A stretch of DNA of 64,000 bases, taken from NCBI RefSeq assembly GCF_019890615.1, contig NZ_JAINVZ010000001.1, positions 62,001-126,000 of the forward strand, read 5' to 3'. Positions 37,215-45,990 of the stretch are shown here, one piece after another. Source of the stretch: Streptantibioticus parmotrematis. GTDB taxonomy: Bacteria; Actinomycetota; Actinomycetes; Streptomycetales; Streptomycetaceae. Position 1 is the first letter of the stretch. The number at the start of each line of letters is the position of its first letter. The position numbers and the translations under genes were made by a program. Under the pieces are notes generated by a model. It did not search any database, was not told the origin of the DNA, and saw only the letters and a list, made by a program, of their open reading frames with translations.

Positions 37215-37694
37215 ATGGGCATCGCAACGGGGCTGCCGCATGCCATGGCGTCGACGGAGGCGAGCACGACGACGGAGGCGAACAAGAAGGTCGTCGCCGA
37301 CTTCCTCGCGGCGATCAACGAACGCCGCGTCGAGGACCTGGCGCACCACATGGCGCACGACGTGGTCGATCACAACAAGATCATTCACGGCGAGGCCGAC
37401 GAGCCCGGCGCCGCCTTCGAGGGATTCCGGCAGCAGATGGCCGCCTTCGGCGACGCGAGGATGGTGCCGCTGGAGCTGATCGCGGAGGGCGACCGGGTGG
37501 TGGCGCGCATCGTCGCCACCGGCACGCACTCCGGCACTCACCCGCGGATGCCGGAGCCGACCCACCGTTCCTTCGAGGTCGAGCAGATCTGGGTCTTCAC
37601 CGTGACCGACGGGCGCATCAGCGAGATCCGCGCGGTCAGCGACCGGCTCGGGATGTTCCTCCAGCTCGGCTGGGACTGGCCGACGGCCGACTGA
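37215..37694 (+). CDS. SnoaL-like ester cyclase family protein
   Basis: 159 aa. NTF2-like fold: VVADFLAAINERRVEDLAHH, DVVDHNKIIHGEADEPGAAF, VAATGTHSG-type core (VARIVATGTHSG) and the terminal strand IWVFTVTDGRISEIRAVSD. Members include polyketide cyclases and many stress-induced proteins with unknown substrates. It lies 28 bases downstream of the second TetR operator and is the probable regulated target. Confidence 0.85.
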   Translation: MGIATGLPHAMASTEASTTTEANKKVVADFLAAINERRVEDLAHHMAHDVVDHNKIIHGEADEPGAAFEGFRQQMAAFGDARMVPLELIAEGDRVVARIVATGTHSGTHPRMPEPTHRSFEVEQIWVFTVTDGRISEIRAVSDRLGMFLQLGWDWPTAD

Positions 37695-37736
37695 GCCCGC
37701 GTCGCCCGCCACGGGGGAGCGGGCGGCGCACGGACG

Positions 37737-37772
37737 GCGGGGGCGGGGCGTCGGCGGGCGCCCCGCCCCCGC
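37737..37772. terminator. Bidirectional terminator
   Basis: Perfect 14-bp stem (37737-37750 and 37759-37772), 8-base loop, between the convergent ester cyclase and M55 peptidase genes. Confidence 0.75.
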
Positions 37773-37833
37773 CTCAGCCGTTCACGCGGTGACGTGCCTC
37801 AGCCGGCTCACGCGGCAAGACGCCCCGGCCGGC

Positions 37834-38658
37834 TCACTCGGCGATGCCGCGGGTCAGCATCACCACGGTGACGAATCGCCGGTACAGCCGCACCGGATCG
37901 TCGTCCGTCATGCGCACCGCCAGCCGGTCGTTCCGTACGACGCCCTCGATCCAGGTGGCCATCTCCGCCAGATCCGCGTTGCGCAAGCGCACGGTCAGCG
38001 TCGCGGGCAGCGCGATCCGGGGCGGCTCGGCGTCCTCCAGCCGTTCGATCGCGGTGCGCGCGGCCTGCCGGATCACCTCCCGGGCCTCCAACGGGTGCAG
38101 GCTGTCGGCGGCGAACCGGGACACCGACGACTTCACCACCGCGCCCTGGATGCCGGGGCAGAACGGCTGCGCCTCCGCCAGCGTCGTGGCGTCCCCGGTG
38201 ATCAGCGCGACCGGGACGCCGTGGCCCAGCGCCACCAGCGCGTTGATCCCGCTCTCGCCCGCCACCACACCGTTGAGCCGCACCTCGCTGATCGCGGCCG
38301 GGTTGTAGGTGTGCGACAGCGTGGCGCCCTCGGACGACATCGAGCCGTGGTAGGAGACGAAGAAGACCGCGTCGAACGAGGCGTCCAGGCCCTGCATCAT
38401 GTACAGCGGCTTGTGCCTGCCCGACAGGTAGCGGGCCCGCCCGGCCAGCGCGTCCGGGCGCAGGTTCGCCATCGTCGAGTGCGAGTCGTTGACCAGGAAC
38501 CCGGTCGCGCCCGCCGCCTCGGCGCCCTCGATCGCGGCGTTGACCTCCTCCTGCAACAGCCCCCGGTAGTACTGGTACTCCGGGTCCGGCGCACGGCACT
38601 GCTCCCACGCGACGACGCCCGCGGTGCCCTCCATGTCGGAGGAGACGAAGACCTTCAC
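37834..38658 (-). CDS. M55 D-aminopeptidase (DppA-like)
   Basis: 274 aa from GTG at 38658 (AGGAG upstream). Zinc-dependent DppA family, which cleaves N-terminal D-amino acids such as D-Ala-D-Ala. Visible: the metal motif SSDMEGTAGVV, GFLVNDSHSTMANLRPDAL with the conserved His, FFVSYHGSM, LSHTYNPAAI and GVPVALITGDATT. The start overlaps the stop of the upstream Ntn hydrolase gene by 4 bases (GTGA), so the two are coupled. It is probably a cytoplasmic enzyme in turnover of D-peptides or modified peptides. Confidence 0.9.
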   Translation of the reverse strand: MKVFVSSDMEGTAGVVAWEQCRAPDPEYQYYRGLLQEEVNAAIEGAEAAGATGFLVNDSHSTMANLRPDALAGRARYLSGRHKPLYMMQGLDASFDAVFFVSYHGSMSSEGATLSHTYNPAAISEVRLNGVVAGESGINALVALGHGVPVALITGDATTLAEAQPFCPGIQGAVVKSSVSRFAADSLHPLEAREVIRQAARTAIERLEDAEPPRIALPATLTVRLRNADLAEMATWIEGVVRNDRLAVRMTDDDPVRLYRRFVTVVMLTRGIAE

Positions 38659-39602
38659 AGCGTGCTCCTGGGGTGGATCTCGGGTGCGTCGGACGTCCCG
38701 GTCATCACCGCGTACGTGCTGCCGTCCTGGCCCGCCGCGCCGCCGTGCCGGCCGTCGGGAGCCAGGGCGAGCGCGCGCAGTTCGGCACGGAAGTCGTCGG
38801 GCAGGGTGGCCGCGTCCCGCAGCGCCGCCACGCACGCCTCGGCGGGGGCCGCGCCGCCCGCCATCAGGTCCACCACGGTACGGGCGGTGCCGCCGCGCAT
38901 GCTCAGCTCACCGCGTCCGGTGCACGCGGCGCCACCGGCCCGCAGGTCGCACCAGTTGCCCGCGCCCGGCACCGCGGAATCGCCCACCCGCCCCGGGTAC
39001 TTGTAGGGGTAGCCGGAGGTCGACACCGCCACGCACAGCTCACCGGAGGCGTCCAGCGCCATGATGTTGATCGTGCCCCACGGGCCGTCGTGCGGTGCGA
39101 GGCGCCGGATCAGCTCCAGTGCGCTCGCCCGGTAGCGCTGGTCGCCGTCGGTGGCCGCGGTGTTCTCGCCCTCGACCGCCTCGGCCGACTCGGCGAGCTG
39201 CTTGCGCCAGATCGCCCGCGCCTCGGGAGTCAGCAACTCGCCCTCCACGAAGCCGCATTCGCGGGCGAACAGCGCGGCGCCCTCGCCGACCAGCAGGCTG
39301 TGCTGCGGCAGGCGCTCCAGCACGGCGCGGGCCACGGATATCGGGTTGGGGTAGCCGCGCAGCGCGGCGACCGCCCCGAACCTGCGGTCGGAGCCGGTCA
39401 TGACGGACGCGTCCAGCTCCACCTCGCCGCGCGCGTTCGGCAGCCCGCCGGTGCCGACGTAGTGGTCGGCGGTGTTGTCCTCGCAGGCGCGCATCGCGGC
39501 CTCCACCGCGTCCAGCGCGGACCCGCCCGCGCGCAGCACCCGCATCCCGAACGGCAGCCCGATCTCGCTGCGTTCGCTTCCTATGATCACTGGCGCGGTC
39601 AT
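38655..39602 (-). CDS. Ntn hydrolase: N4-glucosaminyl-asparaginase/isoaspartyl peptidase family
   Basis: 315 aa. The T2 family autocleaves to expose an N-terminal Thr; the candidate nucleophile is in HDGPWGTINIMALDASG. Other marks are GMRVLRAGGSALDAVEAAM, DHYVGTGGLPNARGEVELDA, YPYKYPGRVGDSAVPGAGN and GGTARTVVDLM. Substrates in the family are GlcNAc-Asn or beta-aspartyl peptides. There is no signal peptide, so it is cytoplasmic. Coupling to an M55 D-aminopeptidase suggests joint breakdown of non-standard Asp-containing or D-residue peptides. Confidence 0.88.
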   Translation of the reverse strand: MTAPVIIGSERSEIGLPFGMRVLRAGGSALDAVEAAMRACEDNTADHYVGTGGLPNARGEVELDASVMTGSDRRFGAVAALRGYPNPISVARAVLERLPQHSLLVGEGAALFARECGFVEGELLTPEARAIWRKQLAESAEAVEGENTAATDGDQRYRASALELIRRLAPHDGPWGTINIMALDASGELCVAVSTSGYPYKYPGRVGDSAVPGAGNWCDLRAGGAACTGRGELSMRGGTARTVVDLMAGGAAPAEACVAALRDAATLPDDFRAELRALALAPDGRHGGAAGQDGSTYAVMTGTSDAPEIHPRSTL

Positions 39603-39677
39603 GGTCCTCCCGGCTCGTCGTGGGCGTCTTCCGCCCCGGCGAGTCTGGCACCTCGCGCCTGCCGGCGAACAGGGCCG

Positions 39678-41126
39678 TCACGGCTGGACGAGGCGCGCCG
39701 CGCTGTCCAGGTCCACCGGCGGCAGGTACTCGCGCACCAAGGTCCGCTCCCACCACTGCCCGGTGTCACGCAACTGCCGCCAGGAGGTGAAGCGGTAGCG
39801 GTAGAGCCGGGCGCGCACGTGCGCCGGGGGCTCGCCGGGGAACGGGTTGTGCCGCAGCAGCTTCAGCGTGGCGCGGTCACCGGCAAGCAGCCGGGCGACG
39901 AAGGCCAGGAACCACGGCTCCGCGTAACCGGGGGAGAGCGCGGCGAACCACATGAGCCAGTCCAGCCGCAGGTGGTACGGGGCCCACTGGCGCGGCAGCC
40001 GGCCGAGCGGCCCCGGCTTGCCCTTGAAGCCGTACTCCCGCCAGACCGTCTCCGGAGTGATCCCGGTGTCCGAGGTGCCCTCCACCGCCACCTCCGTCCG
40101 CACCCGGGTGATCGATCCGAACGCGCCGTAGGCGTTGACCAGATGGAGCCGGTTGAAGGAGTAGTTCATGATCTGGCCGCGCGTGACCAGGTTGCGCGCG
40201 GGCCACCAGCTGAGCGCCAGCACCCCCGCCGTGGCCGCCAGCACCAGGCCCTCGTACCAGCCGGGAGGGGCCGCGAGGACGGGCGGCTTCGGCAGCCCCA
40301 GCACGTCGGCGGCGCGGACGCCGTCCACCACGGAGAACGCGATGACGATCGTCAGCCAGTTGAGCCAGGCGAAGTTGCCGGACGCCACCAGCCACAGCTG
40401 GGTGACGATCATGAAGCCCGCCGCCCACGACGCGATCGGCTGCGGGGTGAACAGCAGCACCGGCAGGCCGAGTTGGGCGACGTGGTTGGCGGCGGTCTCC
40501 ACCCGGTGCAGCGGCCGGGGCAGGTGGTGGAAGAACCAGCTGAGCGGACCCGGCATCGGCTGGGTCCCGTGGTGGTAGTACAGGCAGGTCAGATCGCGCC
40601 AGCAGCGGTCCCCGCGCATCTTGATCAGCCCCGCGCCGAACTCCAGCCGGAACAGCAGCCAGCGCAGCAGCCACAGCACCGGCACCGGCGGCGCGGTGTG
40701 CGCGTTGCCCAGGAAGACCGCCAGCGTGCCCGTCTCCAGCAGCAGCGACTCCCAGCCGAACCCGTACCAGGTCTGGCCGACGTTGACGATCGACAGGTAC
40801 AGCGCCCACATCGCCGCCCACATCAGCATCGACGCCCACAGAGGCATGGCGTCCGCCGCCCCCGCGACCACGGCCGCCGACAGCACGGCCCCGCCCCACG
40901 CCACGCACGCGAACAGCCGGTCGCTGTAGGCCCAGTGGAAGAGGCTGGGGGAGCGGCGGAACGGGACGCGCCGCACGAAGCGCGGCACCGGGAGCATTCC
41001 GTGCTCCCCGATCAGCGCCCGGAACTGGAGGGCCGCGGCGAGGAAGGCGATCGCGTAGACCGCGGCGAGCGCGCGCAGGAAGACCAGCCGGCTCAGCCAG
41101 TAGCCGGACTCCGTGAACCATCCCAT
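39678..41126 (-). CDS. Lipase maturation factor (LMF1-like) membrane protein
   Basis: 482 aa from ATG at 41126 (GAGGAG upstream). Multi-span protein with the family motifs LSRLVFLRALAAVYAIAFLA, VNVGQTWYGFGWESLLLE (conserved GWExLLLE), EFGAGLIKMRGDRCWRDL with LTCLYYHHGTQPMPGP and PRQWAPYHLRLDW near the C-terminus. Eukaryotic LMF1 folds lipases in the ER; the bacterial function is unknown. No lipase is adjacent. The longer frame to 41573 is not supported. Confidence 0.88.
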   Translation of the reverse strand: MGWFTESGYWLSRLVFLRALAAVYAIAFLAAALQFRALIGEHGMLPVPRFVRRVPFRRSPSLFHWAYSDRLFACVAWGGAVLSAAVVAGAADAMPLWASMLMWAAMWALYLSIVNVGQTWYGFGWESLLLETGTLAVFLGNAHTAPPVPVLWLLRWLLFRLEFGAGLIKMRGDRCWRDLTCLYYHHGTQPMPGPLSWFFHHLPRPLHRVETAANHVAQLGLPVLLFTPQPIASWAAGFMIVTQLWLVASGNFAWLNWLTIVIAFSVVDGVRAADVLGLPKPPVLAAPPGWYEGLVLAATAGVLALSWWPARNLVTRGQIMNYSFNRLHLVNAYGAFGSITRVRTEVAVEGTSDTGITPETVWREYGFKGKPGPLGRLPRQWAPYHLRLDWLMWFAALSPGYAEPWFLAFVARLLAGDRATLKLLRHNPFPGEPPAHVRARLYRYRFTSWRQLRDTGQWWERTLVREYLPPVDLDSAARLVQP

Positions 41127-41294
41127 GCGACCGCTCCTCGGACACCGGACTCCGCGCGGCCCATCTGTACCACCTCGTGCCACGAGGGCGAAGGACGCGA
41201 CGGCCCCGGCGTGGGACCCCTTGGGACGGGCCCGGGGTGACCCCGCGTCAGGTGAAGCGGTGCCCCGGCGCGAGGCCGCGCGGGGCGGGACGGC

Positions 41295-41933
41295 ATGATG
41301 CCGCGCATGACCGAACCCGTTCCCCACGACGATCTCGTCGCCCGGGTGGCCGACCGCGCCCGGCGCCGCTGCCCCGACCTGCCGCCCCCGGTCTCCGAGC
41401 AAGCCCTCGCCGACGCCGAACGCGCCCTCGGCTTCGCGCTGCACCCGCTGCTGGCCCGGCTCTACCGGGAGGTGGGCGACGGCGGCTTCGGCCCCGAGTA
41501 CCGCTTCTTCCGGCTGCACGGCAGCGAACCCGTCAGCGAGACCCACGGACCGCTGACCCTCGCCTACCGGCAACGCCGCGAGCCCGACGCCAAGGACCCC
41601 GGGTGGTTCTGGCCGCAGGGCGTGGTGCCCGTGATGACGTGGGGCTGCGGCATGCTCGCCTGCGTGGACTGCCGTAGCCCCGAGGGCACGGTGCTGCTCT
41701 TCGAGCCCAACCCGGTCGACGGCGACTGGGCGGACGCCTGGTTCCTCGACGCGGGCAGCCTGGCGCAGTGGCTGGAGACCTCGCTGACCGGCCGGGGCTG
41801 GTACGCCTACCCCGGCGCCGACGATTCCTGGGCCGACCCCGGGCAGGCGCTGTCGGAGGAGGAGCTGGACTCCGTGGACCTGCCCCGCTGGGGAGCCGAG
41901 GCGCGCGCCCGCGCCGGGGGAGTGGAAGCGTAG
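41295..41933 (+). CDS. SMI1/KNR4-family protein
   Basis: 212 aa. SMI1/KNR4 fold, seen in LPPPVSEQALADAERALGFA, LHPLLARLYREVGDGGFGP and WGCGMLACVDC. The family often provides immunity to polymorphic toxins but also occurs as house-keeping scaffolds; no toxin gene is adjacent. The start may instead be the second Met (41307). It is convergent with xylA. Confidence 0.8.
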   Translation: MMPRMTEPVPHDDLVARVADRARRRCPDLPPPVSEQALADAERALGFALHPLLARLYREVGDGGFGPEYRFFRLHGSEPVSETHGPLTLAYRQRREPDAKDPGWFWPQGVVPVMTWGCGMLACVDCRSPEGTVLLFEPNPVDGDWADAWFLDAGSLAQWLETSLTGRGWYAYPGADDSWADPGQALSEEELDSVDLPRWGAEARARAGGVEA

Positions 41934-41954
41934 CGGCGGCGCGGGCGCGGGAGT

Positions 41955-43124
41955 TCAGCCGCGGGCGCCCAGCAGGTGGTCCATCGCCAGCTGGTCCAGC
42001 CGCTCGAAGGCCATCCCGCGCCGGGCCGCCGCCTCGACGTCGAAGCCGTCGTCCGCCGCGCGCAGGTCCGCCACGCTTTCGCCGGGCGCCAGCGTGGGCA
42101 CCTCCAGCTCATCCAGCCGGGACGCGCGCAGCGCCTCACGCACCTCGGGGTCGGCGCGGAAGGCGGCGGCCCGCTCGCGCAGGATCAGGTAGGTGCGCAT
42201 GCAGCCCGCCGCCGAGTCCCACACGCCCTCGGGGTCCTCGGTGCGCGGCGGCTTGAAGTCGAAGTGCCGGGGCCCGGCGTACCCGCCCCGCTCCAGCAGG
42301 TCGACCAGCCAGAACGCCTGACGCAGGTCCCCCGCGCCGAACCGCAGGTCCTGGTCGTACCGCGGGCCCGACTGGCCGTTGAGGTCGATGTGGAAGAGCT
42401 TGCCCGCCCACAGCGCCTGCGCCACCGAGTGCGGGAAGTTGAGCCCGGCCATCTGCTCGTGACCGACCTCCGGGTTGACCCCGACCAGATCGGGGCGCTC
42501 CAGGCGCTCGATGAACGCCAGGGCGTGGCCGACGGTGGGCAGCAGGATGTCGCCGCGCGGCTCGTTGGGCTTGGGCTCGACCGCGAACCGCAGGTCGTAG
42601 CCCTGCTCCACGACGTAGCCGGTGAGGACGTCGAACGCCTCCTTCATCCGGTCCAGCGCCACCCGCACGTCCTTGGCCGCGCCCGACTCGGCGCCCTCCC
42701 GCCCGCCCCAGGCCACGTAGACCGAGGCGCCCAGCTCGACCGCCAGGTCGATGTTGCGCAGCGTCTTGCGCAGCGCGAAACGGCGTACGTCGCGGTCGTT
42801 GGCGGTGAACGCGCCGTCCTTGAAGACCGGGTGCGTGAAGAGGTTGGTGGTCGCCATCGGCACCTTCAGCCCGGTGGCGTCCAGCGCCGCGCGGAACGCC
42901 TTGACGCGGGCCTCCCGTTCGGCCTCCGGCGCGCCGAAGGGGATGAGGTCGTCGTCGTGGAACGTCACGCCGTACGCGCCCAGTCCGGCCAGGCGCCGCA
43001 CGGTGTCGGCCGGGTCCAGCGGCTCGCGGGTGGCGTCCCCGAACGGGTCGCGGCCCTGCCAGCCCACGGTCCACAGGCCGAAGGTGAACCTGTCCTCGGG
43101 GGTGGGGGTGAAGGGGTGCGTCAT
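41955..43124 (-). CDS. xylA: Xylose isomerase
   Basis: 389 aa, the normal length of Streptomyces enzymes. It interconverts D-xylose and D-xylulose (and glucose/fructose) with two divalent metals. Motifs: [17 protein letters not shown], catalytic His in [36 protein letters not shown] with metal-binding Glu, [11 protein letters not shown], and [19 protein letters not shown]. It is divergent from xylB, with a candidate XylR operator between. Confidence 0.97.
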   Translation of the reverse strand: MTHPFTPTPEDRFTFGLWTVGWQGRDPFGDATREPLDPADTVRRLAGLGAYGVTFHDDDLIPFGAPEAEREARVKAFRAALDATGLKVPMATTNLFTHPVFKDGAFTANDRDVRRFALRKTLRNIDLAVELGASVYVAWGGREGAESGAAKDVRVALDRMKEAFDVLTGYVVEQGYDLRFAVEPKPNEPRGDILLPTVGHALAFIERLERPDLVGVNPEVGHEQMAGLNFPHSVAQALWAGKLFHIDLNGQSGPRYDQDLRFGAGDLRQAFWLVDLLERGGYAGPRHFDFKPPRTEDPEGVWDSAAGCMRTYLILRERAAAFRADPEVREALRASRLDELEVPTLAPGESVADLRAADDGFDVEAAARRGMAFERLDQLAMDHLLGARG

Positions 43125-43192
43125 CGACGGCTCCGGGGGGTCGGTGGGACGAGGAGGCGGGCACCCGGTGGTCGGCGAACCCGCGCGAACCC

Positions 43193-43222
43193 TATTAGTA
43201 AACGCGGAAAACAAACTAGTAT
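43193..43222. promoter_or_regulatory. Candidate xylose-regulator (ROK) operator
   Basis: AT-rich inverted repeat in the xylA/xylB spacer: left arm TATTAGTAAAC, centre GCGGAAAA, right arm CAAACTAGTAT. Arms share TA(T/C)TAGT in inverted orientation. The AT-rich palindrome fits known ROK-type XylR sites. Confidence 0.65.
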
Positions 43223-43311
43223 GCGGACCGCGCCCGGGGAACCCCCCGTGCCGTCGCCCCGCCGACGTGAAGCCCGTGAACGTGAAATCCGTCAACGTGA
43301 AGGAGCCCCCC

Positions 43312-44736
43312 ATGACGCACGGCCCCGTGGTCATCGGCGTCGACAGCTCGACCCAGGCGACCAAGGCGGTTGCCGTCGCGGTGGAGACCGGCGAGGTGCT
43401 GGGCCAGGGACACGCCCCGCACACCGTCAGCACCGGAGCGGGCCGGGAGAGCGATCCCGGCGAGTGGTGGCGGGCGTTCGGCACCGCGGTCGAGGCCACC
43501 GGACACGCCGACCGGGCCGCCGCGGTCTCCGTCGGCGGCCAGCAGCACGGCCTGGTCACCCTGGACGCGGCGGCCGAGCCGGTGCGCCCGGCCCTGCTGT
43601 GGAACGACGTGCGCTCCGCGCCGCAGGCCGAGGAACTCACCCGGCGCCTCGGCGCGGACGCCTGGGCGCGCCGCGCCGGCTCGGTGCCCACGGCCGCGTT
43701 CACCGTCGCCAAGTGGGCCTGGCTGCGCGAGAACGAGCCCGACGCCGCCGATCGCGTCGCGGGTGTGCGGCTGCCGCACGACTACCTCACCGAGCGGCTG
43801 ACGTCGACGGCCGTCACCGACCGGGGCGACGCCTCCGGCACCGGCTGGTGGACGCCGGACGGATACGACGAGGAACTGCTGCGCGACCTCGGCCTGGACC
43901 CGGCCGCGCTGCCGCGCGTGGTGCCCGCGGGCGAGGCCGCCGGTGAGGTGCGCGACGGCACACCCCTGCGCCCCGGCACCGCGGTGGCCGCGGGCACCGG
44001 CGACAACATGGCCGCCGCCCTCGGCCTCGGCCTGCCGCCGGGTGTCCCCGTGCTGAGCCTCGGCACCTCCGGCACGGTCCACGCGGTCACCCGTGGCCGC
44101 CCGGCCGACCCGAGCGGCACCGTCGCGGGCTTCGCCGACGCCGGGACCGACTGGCTGCCGCTGGCCTGCACCCTCAACTGCACGCTGGCGGTCGACCGGT
44201 TGGCGGCGCTGCTCGGACTGGACCGGGAGGCCGTCGAACCGGGCGGTTCCGCCGTCGTGCTGCCCTTCCTGGACGGCGAGCGCACCCCCAACCTGCCCCT
44301 CGCCTCAGGGCTGTTGCACGGACTGCGGCACGACACCACCGCGGGCCAGCTCCTCCAGGCCGCCTACGACGGCGCCGTCCACTCCCTGCTGACCGCGCTG
44401 GACGACGTACTGCGGGCAGGTGGTGAGAGCGCCGAGCCCGCCGGTGAACTGCTGCTCATCGGGGGCGGCGCCCGCGGCGAGGCCTGGCGGCGCACGGTAC
44501 TGCGGCTGTCCGGTCGGCCGGTGCGGGTGCCACGCGCCCGGGAGCCGGTGGCGCTGGGCGCGGCGGCGCAGGCCGCGGGACTGCTCACCGGCGAGTCGCC
44601 CTACGACGTCGCCCGGCGCTGGCGCACCGCCGACGGGCCGTTGCTGGAGCCGGTGGCCCGGGACGACTCCGCCCTCGAACGGATCGCCGGTACTCTGGCC
44701 CGCGCCCGTGAACTGCTGACCGGACCCACCGGCTGA
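43312..44736 (+). CDS. xylB: Xylulokinase
   Basis: 474 aa FGGY-family kinase that phosphorylates D-xylulose. N-terminal [19 protein letters not shown] (phosphate 1), [11 protein letters not shown] (substrate binding), [12 protein letters not shown], the FGGY region [13 protein letters not shown] and [12 protein letters not shown], and C-terminal [15 protein letters not shown] (adenosine). ATG at 43312 has AAGGAG 6 bases upstream. It is followed within 36 bases by the ROK regulator. Confidence 0.96.
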   Translation: MTHGPVVIGVDSSTQATKAVAVAVETGEVLGQGHAPHTVSTGAGRESDPGEWWRAFGTAVEATGHADRAAAVSVGGQQHGLVTLDAAAEPVRPALLWNDVRSAPQAEELTRRLGADAWARRAGSVPTAAFTVAKWAWLRENEPDAADRVAGVRLPHDYLTERLTSTAVTDRGDASGTGWWTPDGYDEELLRDLGLDPAALPRVVPAGEAAGEVRDGTPLRPGTAVAAGTGDNMAAALGLGLPPGVPVLSLGTSGTVHAVTRGRPADPSGTVAGFADAGTDWLPLACTLNCTLAVDRLAALLGLDREAVEPGGSAVVLPFLDGERTPNLPLASGLLHGLRHDTTAGQLLQAAYDGAVHSLLTALDDVLRAGGESAEPAGELLLIGGGARGEAWRRTVLRLSGRPVRVPRAREPVALGAAAQAAGLLTGESPYDVARRWRTADGPLLEPVARDDSALERIAGTLARARELLTGPTG

Positions 44737-44772
44737 CCGACCACCCGGCGGGCGCGGGACGAGGAGGACCAG

Positions 44773-45990
44773 GTGCCGCGGACCGAGGCCGTGCGGCCCG
44801 CCTCCCAGCAGGGCATGCGACGGCAGAACCTCGCCCTGGTCATGGGCGAGGTCGCCGCGTCGGGCCCGGTCTCGCGCGCCCGGGTCGCCGACGCCACCGG
44901 CCTGACCAGGGCCGCCGTCTCCAGCCTGGTGGAGGAGTTGCGGACCGCAGGGCTGGTCGCGGAACGCGGTCCCGCACCCAGCGGACGCGTCGGCCGCCCC
45001 GGCAGCGATCTGGTGGTGGACGCGGAGGGACCGGCCGGACTCGGCCTGGAGATCGGGGTGGGCCACCTGGGCGCCTGCCTGGTCGACCTCGGCGGCCGGA
45101 TCCGCGCCTCGGTACGGGTCCCGGCCGACAACCGCCGACGCACGCCGGACGTCGTGCTCGGTCAACTCGCTCGCATCGCGGCCGAGTTGACGGAAACCGC
45201 AGTGCCGCATCCGGCCGGGACCGTGGTCGCGGTGCCCGGCCTGGTGGGCGCCGCGGAAGGGCAGGTCGCGCACGCGCCCAACCTGGGCTGGCGCCGCGTA
45301 CCCGTGGCGGACCTGCTGCGTGAACGGCTCCCGGACCCGCTGGCCGCGCTGCCGCTGGACGTCGACAACGAGGCCAACCTCGGCGCGCTCGCCGACCTGT
45401 GGTGCGGCGCTGGCGCCGCCGACGCCGTGCACATCTCGGCGGAGGCCGGCATCGGCGCGGCACTGCTCGTCGGCGGCGCGATCTTCCGGGGCGCCTCGGG
45501 CTTCGCGGGCGAGCTGGGCCACGTGCCGGTGCGTCCGGACGGCCCGCCGTGCGCGTGCGGCGCGCGCGGCTGCCTGGAGCAGTACGCGGGGGAGGCCGCG
45601 GTGCTGCGCGCGGCGGGACTCGACGCCGCGACCGGCGACCCGGTGACCGAACTCGCCCGGCGCGCCCAGCGGTCGCAGCCCGCCGTCCTGGACGCTCTGG
45701 ACCGCGCGGGCGCCGCCCTCGGCATCGCGCTGGCCGGCGCGGTCAACCTCATCGACCCGGCAGCGGTCGTCCTCGGCGGCGCCTACGCGGAACTGGGCAC
45801 GTGGCTGCTGCCCGCGATGCGCCGCGAACTCGCCGCGCGGGTGGCGGTGCGGCCGTGGCACCCGCAGACGCTGACCCTCTCCGCGCTGGGCCGCGGCGGA
45901 CCCGTGCTGGGCGCCGCCATGGTGACCGTGCGCCGGATCGTCGGCGACCCCGGCGGCTACGCGGCAGGTCGCGCGGACCGGTCCGCCTAG
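44773..45990 (+). CDS. xylR: ROK-family repressor of xylose genes
   Basis: 405 aa from GTG at 44773 (GAGGAGGACC upstream). An N-terminal MarR-like winged helix (GPVSRARVADATGLTRAAVS, SGRVGRPGSDL) is fused to a ROK sugar-binding domain (VDNEANLGALADLWCG, FAGELGHVPV, zinc-binding CACGARGCLEQYAG). Location downstream of xylB and the AT-rich palindrome at 43193 identify it as the probable XylR. Its end overlaps the convergent aconitase gene by 4 bases. Confidence 0.9.
   Translation: MPRTEAVRPASQQGMRRQNLALVMGEVAASGPVSRARVADATGLTRAAVSSLVEELRTAGLVAERGPAPSGRVGRPGSDLVVDAEGPAGLGLEIGVGHLGACLVDLGGRIRASVRVPADNRRRTPDVVLGQLARIAAELTETAVPHPAGTVVAVPGLVGAAEGQVAHAPNLGWRRVPVADLLRERLPDPLAALPLDVDNEANLGALADLWCGAGAADAVHISAEAGIGAALLVGGAIFRGASGFAGELGHVPVRPDGPPCACGARGCLEQYAGEAAVLRAAGLDAATGDPVTELARRAQRSQPAVLDALDRAGAALGIALAGAVNLIDPAAVVLGGAYAELGTWLLPAMRRELAARVAVRPWHPQTLTLSALGRGGPVLGAAMVTVRRIVGDPGGYAAGRADRSA

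Noticed and set aside
38673-41240. 855-codon plus-strand frame
   Set aside because: Antisense of the Ntn hydrolase and lipase maturation factor genes; no domain and skewed His/Arg/Gln content.
41295-41933. Immunity gene of a toxin system (SMI1/KNR4)
   Set aside because: No polymorphic toxin, WXG100 or secretion gene is adjacent, so an immunity role is not supported.
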